Part shown: positions 16,023-23,912 of the stretch, piece after piece | Layout: every line of letters starts with the position of its first letter | How positions within the stretch are numbered: position 1 is the stretch's first letter | Assembly: GCA_002841115.1 (NCBI GenBank) | Contig: PHEC01000006.1 | Location: 1 to 45,494, forward strand | Source of the DNA: Alphaproteobacteria bacterium HGW-Alphaproteobacteria-6 | GTDB lineage: Bacteria; Pseudomonadota; Alphaproteobacteria; Rhodobacterales; Rhodobacteraceae | Reading direction: 5' to 3' | DNA: 45,494 nucleotides | Made by a program: the position numbers and the translations under genes | The notes under the pieces: generated by a model | What the model saw: the letters and a program-made list of their open reading frames with translations, nothing else | Databases searched by the model: none | Told to the model about the DNA's origin: nothing

Positions 16023-16592
16023 TCAGGCGGGGCCGGAACGCCCCGCCAGCTTCCGGCGCGCATCGTCGAAGACCGCCGCCAGCTCGCGCAGGGCGGCATC
16101 CGCGGGCGTCTCGCCCTTGGTCCCGACCCGCGCCTCGGAAAGCATCGGAAAGGTCACCAGCGAGACCTCCCAAAGCTCCACCTCGCGAAGCAGCCTCAGG
16201 CCCTTCGCGTCCTTTTCCGCCGTCACCGTGCGGTAACCGATCGACAGCCCGTCGATCGCTCCCGCCCCGATCAGCGCCGCCGCCTCGCGGCCCTTGTCGA
16301 TCTCGGTCAGGATGCGGCCCTTGACGCGCAAGCCGCGCGCGTCCTCGGCGATCTCGTCCCAGACCCCGATCGGTTGCGCCGGATCATGCTGCCACAGCAT
16401 CTTCACCGCGCGCCCCTCGGCCGCCAGCCGCGCCAGCGAGCGCCGGTAGGCGCCGGCCACCACCACATCGCCACCCTGATCGGCCAGCCCGAACAGCGAG
16501 GCATAGCCGCCGATCCGGCAGCCATCGCTCACCGTGATCGCCTCGCCCAGCCGGCAGAACTTGGTCTCCAGCCCGTAGTCGCTTGTCATCAT
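16023..16592 (-). CDS. g4: GTA g4: prohead maturation protease (HK97 family)
   Basis: The 189-residue serine protease shows the family blocks: GYASLFGLADQGGDVVVAGA, the His block VKMLWQHDPAQPIGVW and the Ser block GAIDGLSIGYRTV, followed by VELWEVSLVTFPM. It trims the capsid N-terminus during head maturation. Two consecutive ATG codons (16592, 16589) make the exact start uncertain by one residue. Confidence 0.93.
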   Translation of the reverse strand: MMTSDYGLETKFCRLGEAITVSDGCRIGGYASLFGLADQGGDVVVAGAYRRSLARLAAEGRAVKMLWQHDPAQPIGVWDEIAEDARGLRVKGRILTEIDKGREAAALIGAGAIDGLSIGYRTVTAEKDAKGLRLLREVELWEVSLVTFPMLSEARVGTKGETPADAALRELAAVFDDARRKLAGRSGPA

Positions 16593-16602
16593 GTGCCTTT
16601 TC

Positions 16603-16839
16603 CTATCTCGGCCCGAATTCGATGATCGACTGCACCGCCTGGCTCAGCATCACGCCGACGACGCCGAAGACGGTCATCCACAGCCGCTTCTCGACCCCGA
16701 CGATCATCGCCTCGATCCGCTCCAGCCGCTTCTCGACGGTCTCGAACTGCAAGGCCATGATCTTCTCGGTCGCCAGGATGCGGTGCTCATGGGTGCACTC
16801 GAACGGCTCCTTCAGATAGCGCGATCCGCCCTGCGCCAT
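16603..16839 (-). CDS. g3.5: GTA g3.5: small head formation protein
   Basis: A 78-residue protein with a charged helical first half (HEHRILATEKIMALQFETVE) and a hydrophobic C-terminal helix (RLWMTVFGVVGVMLSQAVQS) that could be a membrane or packing helix. Its place between portal and protease genes matches RcGTA g3.5. Spacing is three bases from the portal stop and ten from g4. Its exact function is not known to me. Confidence 0.85.
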   Translation of the reverse strand: MAQGGSRYLKEPFECTHEHRILATEKIMALQFETVEKRLERIEAMIVGVEKRLWMTVFGVVGVMLSQAVQSIIEFGPR

Positions 16840-16842
16840 GGC

Positions 16843-18021
16843 TCAGGCCTCGTCGGTCAGCCGCGGCAGGCCAAGGATCGCGCGCTTCTCCGCCTCGCTC
16901 AGGAAATCCGCCGCGCCGACCCGCTGCCACTGCTGGTCACGCTCGGCCGCCAGCGCCGGCACCTGATCGAGATCGGGCTTCAGCTCGACCGCCTCGCCAA
17001 GGTGGCTCGACAGCCAATAGCCGACCGCCGCCGTCACCCGCGTTGCCAGCGGCAGCACCGTCAGCCGGAAGAAGGCGCGGTTGGCCTCCTGGTAATTGGC
17101 ATAGGTGGCGTCGCCGGAAATGCCGACCAGCATCGGCGGCACCCCGAAGGCCACCGCGATCTCGCGCGCCGCTGCCTCCTTGGTCTTCTGGAACTCCATG
17201 TCGCTGGGGCTGAAGCCCATCTGCTTCCAGTCGAGCCCGCCCTCCAGCAGCATCGGCCGGCCGGCATTGCGCGCGCCCTGGTGATGGCGCTCCATCTCGC
17301 TCACCAGCCGCTCATACTGATCGGCCGAAAGCTGCGCCTGGCCGTCCGCGCCCTTGTAGACGATCGCCCCCGAGGGCCGTGCGGCATTGTCCAGAAGCGC
17401 CTTGGACCAGCTCGATGCCGAATTATGGACATCGACCGCCACCGCCGCCGCCTGCATCGGCGACAACCCGTAATGATCATCCTGCGGATGGAAGCTCTTG
17501 ACATGCAGCACCGGATCGACCGGCCCGGTCATGTCGAAACGGTGCCTGCGCCCGCCGACGCTGTAGTCATAGGCCACCGGCCAGCCATCCGCTCCCGGCA
17601 CCAGGCTCATCCGGTCCGACCTGAGCACATGCAACTCGGCCGGCATCCCGCCGCCGCCGCCGCCCACCGCCTCCAGATAGCCGTTCCCGCTCAGCAGCAA
17701 CTGGCCGTAAAGCGCCTCGAACAACTCCGCCCGCCCCTGTCCGGCATTGGGCCGCCGCATCAGCGCGATCAGCGGATGGGTCTCGAATCGCCGCTCGCCG
17801 TCCTGACAGACCAGCGGCAGCGCCGCCGCCGCCTCGGCAATCAGCTTGACCGCCCGGAACCCGACCGGATTGCCGGCAAACCCGGTCCTGGTCAGGCTCA
17901 CCACGTCGCGCGGGCTCCAGGCCACCCGGCCCGACGACCCCCAGGCGACAACCCGCCCGGTGGCCGAGGCCTTCTGCTCCGGCACCGCGCCCTCGGCGCG
18001 CCGGAAGATCTTCCATGCCAT
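16843..18021 (-). CDS. g3: GTA g3: portal protein
   Basis: The 392-residue protein matches HK97-type portals: VSLTRTGFAGNPVGFRAVKL, the LIALMRRPNAGQGRAELFEA block, HPQDDHYGLSPMQAAAVAVD, and AFGVPPMLVGISGDATYANY near the C-terminal part. It forms the DNA channel at one head vertex and docks the terminase. The start 18021 is preferred over 18027 because AGGAG lies seven bases before it but only one or two bases before 18027. A repeat-rich spacer separates it from g2. Confidence 0.93.
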   Translation of the reverse strand: MAWKIFRRAEGAVPEQKASATGRVVAWGSSGRVAWSPRDVVSLTRTGFAGNPVGFRAVKLIAEAAAALPLVCQDGERRFETHPLIALMRRPNAGQGRAELFEALYGQLLLSGNGYLEAVGGGGGGMPAELHVLRSDRMSLVPGADGWPVAYDYSVGGRRHRFDMTGPVDPVLHVKSFHPQDDHYGLSPMQAAAVAVDVHNSASSWSKALLDNAARPSGAIVYKGADGQAQLSADQYERLVSEMERHHQGARNAGRPMLLEGGLDWKQMGFSPSDMEFQKTKEAAAREIAVAFGVPPMLVGISGDATYANYQEANRAFFRLTVLPLATRVTAAVGYWLSSHLGEAVELKPDLDQVPALAAERDQQWQRVGAADFLSEAEKRAILGLPRLTDEA

Positions 18022-18189
18022 GGTCATTCTCCTGTTTCAGCCCGCGGGGCGGACCGGCACCGCATCGCGGCACCACGTCCCTTCACCTTGTCCGAAATAC
18101 CTTCGGGGGGCGGCGCGCCAGCGCCCGGGGGGCAGACAGCCCCCCGCTCCGATCCCCCCCGGGGGGCAGAACCCCCCGCTCTGGCCCGC
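18022..18189 (-). repeat. GC-rich palindromic repeat between g2 and g3
   Basis: The spacer carries the motif CCGAAATACCTTCGGGGGG (from 18092) followed by stacked G6/C6 hairpins: 18127-18132 with 18140-18145, and 18161-18166 with 18172-18177. A related copy (CCAAATACCTCGGGCGGGG from 23821) lies between fabG and fabD. Such AAATACCTCGGGG-type intergenic repeats are, as far as I recall, common in Rhodobacteraceae genomes. Lying inside the GTA operon, this copy could slow or cleave the transcript between terminase and portal genes. Confidence 0.65.
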
Positions 18190-19560
18190 TCACAGGCTCC
18201 TGACCTGCGGCCGGCGCCACTTCGCCGCCGGCTCCACCATCAGGTCGCTCAGCGCCCAGACCAGCGCATCGACCCGGTCGGGCGAGCCGCGGCCCTGATA
18301 GCCCTGCACCGTCATCCGGCACATCTGGTCCTCCAGATCATTCAGCCCGCGCAGGTGATGCACCCTTCCCTGCTCGTAAAGTGCCGCCACCGGCTCGGCC
18401 CGGGCGGTCTTGCCGCGCGAGGCGCGCACCGCCCGGAACGGCACCACCGGATCGATCTGGCGGACCACGCTCTCGACCAGGTCGCCACCCTGGTTGACCT
18501 CGGCCACCAGCCGGTCGGCGCCGTGCCGCTCCATCGCCGAGATCGCCGCCCGCGCCCAGTCGGCCGGCGAGGCCGCCGAGACGCTGGCATCCTCCAGCAC
18601 CCAGGCCCGCCAGTCGGCCGGCGGCCCCTCGGTCAGCGCACCGGCAACGACGATGCCGCACTGGTCCGAACCGGCATGCCCGGTCACCGGCGGATCGACC
18701 GCGACGACGATCCGGCTCAGATGCTCGGGTCGCGGCGCCCGGCAGGCCTCAAGCCCGGCCGTGGTCCACAGCGCCCCCTCGGCATCCTCGACAAGCACCC
18801 CGTCCAGTTCCTGCCGGCCAAGCCTTGTGCCGGCATAGCGCGCCCGCACCTCCTCGATGAACGAGGCCGCCAGATAGGCCCGGTTGGCCTCGGTCGGCGC
18901 ATGGGTGATCACCGTCGAGGGGTTCTTCAGGATCGCCTTCAGCACCCCGACATTGCGCGGCGTCGTGGTCACCACCTGACGCGGATGGGCACCCAGCCTG
19001 AGCGCGAACTGCAACATGTCCCAGGCCTCCTCGGCCCGCTTCCACTTGGCCAGTTCGTCGACCCAGGCCGCATCGAACTGCGGGCCGCGCAGGCTTTCCG
19101 GCTCATGCGCCGAAAACACCTGCGCCACCGCGCCATTGGGCCAGACCAGCCGCCTGCGCCCGGCCTCCCAGACCGGCCGCCGGTCGGGCGGCGAACAGGC
19201 AAGGATGCCGCTTTCGCCGAAGACCATGACCTCGCGCGCCTGATCGATCGTCTCGCCGACCAGGGCGACATGGCGCGCCCGCCCGGGATCGCGCGGCCGC
19301 GATCCTTCGACCTCGGCGCGCACCCATTCGGCCCCGGCGCGGGTCTTGCCGGCGCCGCGCCCGCCCATGATCACCCAGCTTCGCCAGGCCCCCTCGGGCG
19401 GCAGCTGATGCGGCAGCGCCCAGAACTCGAAGAGCCAGGGCAGCGCCATCAGCGCCGTGTCGCCGAGGTCGCCCAGAAACTCCTCAACCGTCTGCGGCGT
19501 CGCGCAGGCGAGCCAGGCGGCGGCCGATTTCAACCCGTGCCGCGTCGAAGTCGAAGGCAT
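18190..19560 (-). CDS. g2: GTA g2: terminase large subunit
   Basis: The ATPase domain has Walker A (MGGRGAGKTRAGAEWV), a Walker-B-like stretch (GPQFDAAWVDELAKWK) and the TTPRNVG coupling motif. The C-terminal nuclease domain has acidic blocks (SRIVVAVDPPVTGHAGSDQC, LVAEVNQGGDLVESVV). In RcGTA this motor packages roughly 4-kb pieces of host DNA by a headful mechanism. The start is uncertain. ATG 19560 gives 456 residues but has no close ribosome site and lies within g1; ATG 19617 is possible but overlaps g1 by 134 bases. Translational coupling to g1 is likely either way. Confidence 0.92.
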   Translation of the reverse strand: MPSTSTRHGLKSAAAWLACATPQTVEEFLGDLGDTALMALPWLFEFWALPHQLPPEGAWRSWVIMGGRGAGKTRAGAEWVRAEVEGSRPRDPGRARHVALVGETIDQAREVMVFGESGILACSPPDRRPVWEAGRRRLVWPNGAVAQVFSAHEPESLRGPQFDAAWVDELAKWKRAEEAWDMLQFALRLGAHPRQVVTTTPRNVGVLKAILKNPSTVITHAPTEANRAYLAASFIEEVRARYAGTRLGRQELDGVLVEDAEGALWTTAGLEACRAPRPEHLSRIVVAVDPPVTGHAGSDQCGIVVAGALTEGPPADWRAWVLEDASVSAASPADWARAAISAMERHGADRLVAEVNQGGDLVESVVRQIDPVVPFRAVRASRGKTARAEPVAALYEQGRVHHLRGLNDLEDQMCRMTVQGYQGRGSPDRVDALVWALSDLMVEPAAKWRRPQVRSL

Positions 19561-19807
19561 GGCCGGTGCCAGCGGTGCCGTCCTCTTTGCGGAGTTTTTC
19601 AACCCTCGTCCTTTCATCCATGGCCAACTGGAACGCCACTTTCAGGTCGCGCACCGCCTGTGCGGTCGCCTTCACCTCGTCCAGCCGGCCCTGCCTGATA
19701 TTGCGGATCGCCTGCGCCAGTTCCCCTGCCGCCTCGCGATAAAGCTCCTCGGTCGCCGAGATCAGATCCCTCGGAACCGGTGCCTCGTCGGAAAGTCTTG
19801 CTGTCAT
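19484..19807 (-). CDS. g1: GTA g1: terminase small subunit
   Basis: The 107-residue helical protein (LISATEELYREAAGELAQAI, RLDEVKATAQAVRDLKVAFQ) has the size and position of RcGTA g1, a TerS with low DNA specificity. It is the first gene of the operon. There is no GGAG-type site close to its ATG (19807); the nearest G-rich stretch (GGGGCGG) lies about ten bases upstream, suggesting weak or regulated initiation. Its 3' end overlaps the start of g2. Confidence 0.85.
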   Translation of the reverse strand: MTARLSDEAPVPRDLISATEELYREAAGELAQAIRNIRQGRLDEVKATAQAVRDLKVAFQLAMDERTRVEKLRKEDGTAGTGHAFDFDAARVEIGRRLARLRDAADG

Positions 19808-19850
19808 TCAGTATGGTCCGCCCCTCATGCCTGTCCGCACGAGCGAAACG

Positions 19851-19880
19851 AAAAAGCGGCGCCGGGTTTCCCCTCGCCGC
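19851..19880 (-). terminator. Terminator-like hairpin in the g1 leader
   Basis: On the minus strand GCGGCG (19880-19875) pairs with CGCCGC (19861-19856), with an inner GGG/CCC pairing, and TTTTT (19855-19851) follows. It is a good intrinsic terminator. It could end the mltG transcript, with the GTA promoter further downstream, or act as an attenuator between the promoter-like sequence at 19908-19936 and g1. Confidence 0.65.
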
Positions 19881-19907
19881 TCGCCCATTTCATCTAGCAT
19901 GCCCGAA

Positions 19908-19936
19908 GTCATATCCGGGACCGTTCGCAAAGTCAA
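19908..19936 (-). promoter_or_regulatory. Putative GTA operon promoter
   Basis: Reading the minus strand, TTGACT (19936-19931) and TATGAC (19913-19908) are separated by 17 bases, a good sigma-70-type arrangement. It is about 100 bases upstream of g1 and 66 bases after the mltG stop. In relatives GTA transcription depends on GafA; no GafA site can be identified here by eye. Confidence 0.5.
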
Positions 19937-20001
19937 GCGAAAATCGTTTCGGATCAGATGGTTGCCGGACGGTTCGTCAAGACCTTGTTAACCCGCCAGC
20001 G

Positions 20002-21171
20002 TCAGTTGCCATCGGCCGCAGGTGCGGCCTGCTGCGCCTCGATCGCGCGCCATTTCGCGACATTGGCGTTATGCTCGGCCAGGGTCTCGGCAAAGGCATG
20101 GCCGCCGCTGCCATCGGCGACGAAGAACAGGTCATCCGTCACCTCGGGATCCAGCGCCGCGGCAATGCTCTCGCGCCCCGGATTGGCGATCGGCGCCGGT
20201 GGCAGCCCGTCGATCACATAGGTGTTGTAGGGCGTGTTGGAGCGCAGCTCGCTCTGCCTCAGCCCGCGCCCCAGCGCACCCTGCCCCTTGGTCAGCCCGT
20301 AGATCACCGTCGGATCGGTCTGCAGCTTCATCCCCTGGCGCAGCCGGTTGACAAAGACGCTCGCCACCCGGCGGCGTTCTTCCGGCACGCCGGTCTCCTT
20401 CTCGACGATCGAGGCCATGATCAGCGCCTCCTCGGGCGTCTCATAGGGCAGGCCCTCGACCCGCGCCGCCCAGAGATCGGCCAGAATCCTGTCCTGGCGC
20501 GCCTGCATCTCGGCCAGAAGCGCCGCCCGCTCGCCGCCGCGCGCCACCTCGTAGCTGTCCGGCGCCAGCCGCCCCTCGGCCGGCACCTCGGTCAGTTCGC
20601 CGGCCAGGAAGGTCGCCCGCTTCAGCGCCTCGACCGCCTGCCAGCTGGTCGTGCCCTCGGCCAGCGTCACCCGGAACCGCACATCGGGGTTGTCGACGAC
20701 ATCGACGAACGCCTTCGGCGCCGCCGCTGCCGCCGGATCGAACTTGACCACCTCGACATAGCGGTTTGTCGCCGGATCAAGCTCGCGCAGCACCACGTCG
20801 CTGGCCAGCACGCCGATGCGGTAGTTGACCTCGGTGCCGCAGGTCGACTGGCCGCTGCCGGTGATCGCCTCGACGATGCCGGCCATCGTCGACCCCGGCG
20901 CCACCAGGTAGGACCCGGCCTTGATCTGCCCGGCCCGCCCGGCGTAATCGGCGCCGACCTTGAAGATATAGGCCGAACTCACCGCCCCGCGCGCCGCCAG
21001 GTCCTGCGATACCGTGCGCAGGGTGGCGCCGCGCGGCACCTGCAGGCAGATCGCCTTGTCGAGCGGCCCCGCCCCGGCATATTGCCGCTGCCCCCAGGCG
21101 ATCACCCCGGCCGCGACGACCAGCAGCAATATCGCCACGGTCAGGAAATTCGCCGCGACATGGCGCCACAT
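20002..21171 (-). CDS. mltG: Endolytic murein transglycosylase
   Basis: The 389-residue protein has one N-terminal membrane helix (about 8-26, NFLTVAILLLVVAAGVIAWG), a LysM-like region and the YceG/MltG catalytic domain with ALIMASIVEKETGVPEERRR (catalytic Glu) and LQTDPTVIYGLT, SPYNTY-like NTPYNTYVIDGLPPAPI. It cuts nascent glycan strands in the periplasm and sets their length. It overlaps fabF (TGATG, 21169-21173), a common pairing in alphaproteobacteria. Confidence 0.93.
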   Translation of the reverse strand: MWRHVAANFLTVAILLLVVAAGVIAWGQRQYAGAGPLDKAICLQVPRGATLRTVSQDLAARGAVSSAYIFKVGADYAGRAGQIKAGSYLVAPGSTMAGIVEAITGSGQSTCGTEVNYRIGVLASDVVLRELDPATNRYVEVVKFDPAAAAAPKAFVDVVDNPDVRFRVTLAEGTTSWQAVEALKRATFLAGELTEVPAEGRLAPDSYEVARGGERAALLAEMQARQDRILADLWAARVEGLPYETPEEALIMASIVEKETGVPEERRRVASVFVNRLRQGMKLQTDPTVIYGLTKGQGALGRGLRQSELRSNTPYNTYVIDGLPPAPIANPGRESIAAALDPEVTDDLFFVADGSGGHAFAETLAEHNANVAKWRAIEAQQAAPAADGN

Positions 21172-22433
21172 CAGCCCGCCGCCCGCCCGAGGATCAACGA
21201 GGCATTGGTGCCGCCAAAGCCGAAACTGTTCGACATCGCGATGTCGATCCGGCGCCGGACCGCCCGGTTCGGCGCCAGATCCAGCACCGGCACCACCTCG
21301 GGGTTGTCAAGGTTGATGGTCGGCGGCGCCACCTGATCACGCAGGGCCAGGATGCAGAAGATCGCCTCGATCGCGCCGGCGGCCCCCAGAAGATGCCCGG
21401 TCGCCGACTTGGTCGAGGACATCGTCGCCCCGGCCGCCGCATTGCCCATCAGCCGCTCGACCGCCGCCAGTTCGATCGTGTCGGCCATGGTCGAGGTGCC
21501 ATGCGCGTTGATGTAGTCGATATCGCCCGGCGCCAGCCCGGCGCGCCTGATCGCCGCCTGCATCGCCCGGAAACCGCCATCGCCATCCGACGACGGCGCG
21601 GTGATGTGATAGGCATCGCCCGACAACCCGTAGCCGAGGATCTCGGCATGGATCTTCGCGCCGCGCGCCTTGGCGTGCTCGTATTCCTCAAGCACCACGA
21701 CGCCGGCGCCCTCGCCCATGACGAATCCGTCGCGGTCGCGGTCATAGGGCCGGCTCGCCCTGGTGGGATCGTCATGGCGCGCCGTCGACAGCGCCTTGCA
21801 GGCGTTGAACCCGGCAACCCCGATCTCGCTGATCGGGCTTTCCGCACCACCGGCCAGCATCACATCGGCATCGCCCCACATGATCAGCCGCGCCGCATCG
21901 CCGATCGCATGGGCGCCGCTGGCACAGGCGGTCACCACCGCATGGTTCGGCCCCTTGAAGCCGTGGCGGATGCTGATCTGGCCACTCGCCAGGTTGATCA
22001 GCGCCGCGGGAATGAAGAAGGGCGACACCCGCCGCGCGCCCTTCAGATGGATGGTCAGCGCGGTCTCGGCGATCGTCGACAGCCCGCCGATCCCCGAACC
22101 CATCATCACCCCGGTGCGGCAGCGGCTTTCCTCGTCCTCGGGCGCCCAGCCCGAATCCCTGACCGCCTGATCGGCCGCGGCCATGCCGTAAAGGATGAAG
22201 TCGTCGACCTTGCGGCGGTCTTTCGGCTCCATCCAGTCATCGGCGTTGAAGGTGCCGCCCGTGCCATCGCCCAGCGGGATCTCGCAGGCATAGCGGGTCA
22301 CCACATTGGCGGTGTCGAAGCGGGTGATCATGCCCGCACCCGACTGCCCGGCGATCAGCCGCGCCCAGGTCTCCTCGACGCCGCAGGCAAGCGGTGTGAC
22401 CATGCCAAGCCCGGTGACCACCACTCGCCGCAT
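21171..22433 (-). CDS. fabF: 3-oxoacyl-ACP synthase II
   Basis: From MRRVVVTGLGMVTPLACGVE the protein has 420 residues. The thiolase-fold catalytic triad is visible: Cys in AVVTACASGAHAIGDA, His in YINAHGTSTMADT and His in KSATGHLLGAAGAIEA. It condenses malonyl-ACP with acyl-ACP in fatty acid elongation. The start at 22433 is chosen by family alignment; the open frame extends further upstream but that part is not conserved. It lies downstream of acpP, from which it is separated by a terminator. Confidence 0.95.
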   Translation of the reverse strand: MRRVVVTGLGMVTPLACGVEETWARLIAGQSGAGMITRFDTANVVTRYACEIPLGDGTGGTFNADDWMEPKDRRKVDDFILYGMAAADQAVRDSGWAPEDEESRCRTGVMMGSGIGGLSTIAETALTIHLKGARRVSPFFIPAALINLASGQISIRHGFKGPNHAVVTACASGAHAIGDAARLIMWGDADVMLAGGAESPISEIGVAGFNACKALSTARHDDPTRASRPYDRDRDGFVMGEGAGVVVLEEYEHAKARGAKIHAEILGYGLSGDAYHITAPSSDGDGGFRAMQAAIRRAGLAPGDIDYINAHGTSTMADTIELAAVERLMGNAAAGATMSSTKSATGHLLGAAGAIEAIFCILALRDQVAPPTINLDNPEVVPVLDLAPNRAVRRRIDIAMSNSFGFGGTNASLILGRAAG

Positions 22434-22641
22434 GCCCGTCTCCTTCGATGAAACCCCGTCCGGCCGGTGATACACGCGCCGGACGGGCCGCGCAACAAGC
22501 CACCCGCCGCCGACCCGCCATCCGCCGGGCCGCCATTGCCGCCTTTCGGCCTGCCGGCACATGAAAGCCAAAACGGCACCCGCTTCGGGGTGCCGTCAGA
22601 CGCCCCTGACCGGGGCGCATTCGCCGTCGTCCCTGCCGGGA
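22434..22641 (-). other. acpP-fabF spacer
   Basis: The 208-base spacer holds the acpP terminator and a second hairpin (CGCCCC 22601-22606 with GGGGCG 22612-22617). No clear fabF promoter could be picked by eye. The remainder is GC-rich with no recognisable feature. Confidence 0.5.
22570..22595 (-). terminator. Intrinsic terminator downstream of acpP
   Basis: A perfect 8-bp stem (CGGCACCC 22574-22581 with GGGTGCCG 22588-22595, six-base loop) is followed on the minus strand by TTTTGGCTTT. It lies 47 bases past the acpP stop. It separates the very highly expressed acpP from fabF. Confidence 0.75.
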
Positions 22642-22875
22642 TCAGGCCGCTTCCGTGATGAACTTCACCGCATCGCCGAAGGTCTGGATGGTCTCGGCCG
22701 CATCATCCGGAATCTCGATCCCGAACTCTTCCTCGAAAGCCATCACCAGTTCGACCGTATCCAGGCTGTCGGCCCCCAGATCATCGATGAAAGAGGCGGC
22801 TTCGGTCACCTTGCCCTCATCCACGCCCAGATGCTCGACGACAATTTTCTTCACGCGATCGGCGATGTCGCTCAT
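22642..22875 (-). CDS. acpP: Acyl carrier protein
   Basis: The 77-residue acidic protein has the phosphopantetheine attachment motif [19 protein letters not shown], with Ser in DSL. It carries acyl chains for fatty acid synthesis in the cytoplasm. It sits between fabG and fabF as in most proteobacteria and has its own promoter-like sequence and terminator. Confidence 0.97.
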   Translation of the reverse strand: MSDIADRVKKIVVEHLGVDEGKVTEAASFIDDLGADSLDTVELVMAFEEEFGIEIPDDAAETIQTFGDAVKFITEAA

Positions 22876-22998
22876 GTCAATTCCTCATGTTCGCGGGCCT
22901 GCACCCGCCCCTGGTCTCGTGCTCTGTCGAGCGGTTCTGGCCGCGCCTGCGCGCGACCGCCGGAAATGCACCATGCACCGCCCGGCAAGTCAGCGCCG

Positions 22999-23026
22999 CC
23001 TATAGCATAGTCTCGGTCGCTGGCAA
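22999..23026 (-). promoter_or_regulatory. Putative acpP promoter
   Basis: On the minus strand TTGCCA (23026-23021) and TATAGG (23004-22999) are 16 bases apart, 124 bases before the acpP start. The 181-base fabG-acpP spacer has no other good candidate. Confidence 0.5.
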
Positions 23027-23056
23027 ACGCTTTCGCAGACCCTGCCGCGGCCGCGC

Positions 23057-23794
23057 CTACAGCATGGCCATTCCGCCGTTGACATGCAAGGTCGCACCGG
23101 TGACATAACCGGCCTCGGCGCTGGCCAGATACAGCGTCGCCGCGGCGATCTCGGCGGCCTCGCCCATCCGCCCGGCCGGAATCTGCCCCAGGATCCGCGC
23201 CTTCTGCTCGTCGGTCAGCTTGTCGGTCATCGCCGTGGCGATGAACCCCGGCGCCACGCAGTTGACGGTGATGCCGCGGCTCGCCACCTCCTGCGCCAGC
23301 GACTTCGACAGCCCGACCAGACCAGCCTTGGCCGCGGCATAATTCGCCTGACCCGGATTGCCGGTCGCCCCCACCACCGAGGTGATGGTGACGATCCGCC
23401 CCCAGCGCGCCTTCATCATGGCGCGCAGAACCCCCCGGCACAGCCGGAAGCTTGCCGTCAGGTTGACATCGATCACCGATTGCCACTCGTCATCCGACAT
23501 CCGCATGAACAGGTTGTCGCGGGTGATCCCGGCATTGTTGACCAGGATATCGACCGATCCCATCGCCTCGGCGGCGCGCTTCGGCAGGGCCTCGACCGCG
23601 CCCGCATCCGACAGATCGCAGGCCAGCACATGCGCCCGCCCGCCCAGTTCCGCCGCCAGCGCCGCAAGCGGCGCCTCGCGCGTCCCCGACAGCGCCACCA
23701 CCGCGCCGGCACCATGCAGCGCCCGCGCGACCGCCCCGCCGATCCCGCCCGAGGCGCCGGTAACCAGCGCCGCCTTTCCCGTCAGATCGAACAT
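23057..23794 (-). CDS. fabG: 3-oxoacyl-ACP reductase
   Basis: The 245-residue short-chain dehydrogenase has the NADPH site TGASGGIGGAVA, the NNAG motif (ILVNNAGITRDN) and the Ser-Tyr-Lys triad (ITSVVGATGNPGQANYAAAKAG). It reduces 3-oxoacyl-ACP in the fatty acid cycle. The start 23794 has GGAGAGG three bases upstream and gives the usual length; upstream in-frame codons are rejected. Confidence 0.95.
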   Translation of the reverse strand: MFDLTGKAALVTGASGGIGGAVARALHGAGAVVALSGTREAPLAALAAELGGRAHVLACDLSDAGAVEALPKRAAEAMGSVDILVNNAGITRDNLFMRMSDDEWQSVIDVNLTASFRLCRGVLRAMMKARWGRIVTITSVVGATGNPGQANYAAAKAGLVGLSKSLAQEVASRGITVNCVAPGFIATAMTDKLTDEQKARILGQIPAGRMGEAAEIAAATLYLASAEAGYVTGATLHVNGGMAML

Positions 23795-23814
23795 GCGCCT
23801 CTCCTTGCCTTCTT

Positions 23815-23912
23815 CTGTTTCCAAATACCTCGGGCGGGGTCCGGGGAGGGCAGCGCCCACCCCGGCCTTGCCACCGACACCAGCCTCACCCCAGCCTCAC
23901 CCCGGCCTCATC
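23815..23912 (-). repeat. Intergenic repeat and 11-bp tandem repeat between fabG and fabD
   Basis: The first half (23818-23867) resembles the repeat at 18085-18180: CCAAATACCTCGGGCGGGG followed by a G/C hairpin. The second half (23881-23912) has two full copies and one diverged copy of CAGCCTCACCC. The last copy overlaps the fabD stop codon at 23908-23910. Function is unknown. Confidence 0.6.

Larger units (their letters stand above)
4641..19807 (-). other. Complete RcGTA-type gene transfer agent structural gene cluster
   Basis: Seventeen genes in the canonical order g1 to g15 (with g3.5 and g10.1), all open and mostly overlapping, are followed by a DUF2793 gene and a 97-residue gene on the same strand. 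They supply TerS/TerL packaging, portal, protease, HK97 capsid, head-tail connectors, tail tube, chaperones, a short tape measure, and a baseplate with hub, peptidase and large distal protein. There is no integrase, repressor, replication or lysis gene, which matches a domesticated GTA rather than a prophage. Known accessory loci (GafA activator, head spikes, holin/endolysin) sit elsewhere in relatives and are not in this window. Confidence 0.95.

Noticed and set aside
16591..19698. A 1035-residue plus-strand open frame across terminase and portal genes
   Set aside because: It is the antisense shadow of g2, g3 and g3.5 in GC-rich DNA, rich in Arg/His/Pro and without any family pattern.
4641..19807. 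The phage-like region as an ordinary prophage
   Set aside because: No integrase, repressor, replication or lysis genes and no flanking repeats; gene order is that of a gene transfer agent.
23881..23912. The CAGCCTCACCC tandem repeat as a CRISPR or VNTR of note
   Set aside because: Only two to three diverged copies without spacers; listed with the intergenic repeat instead.
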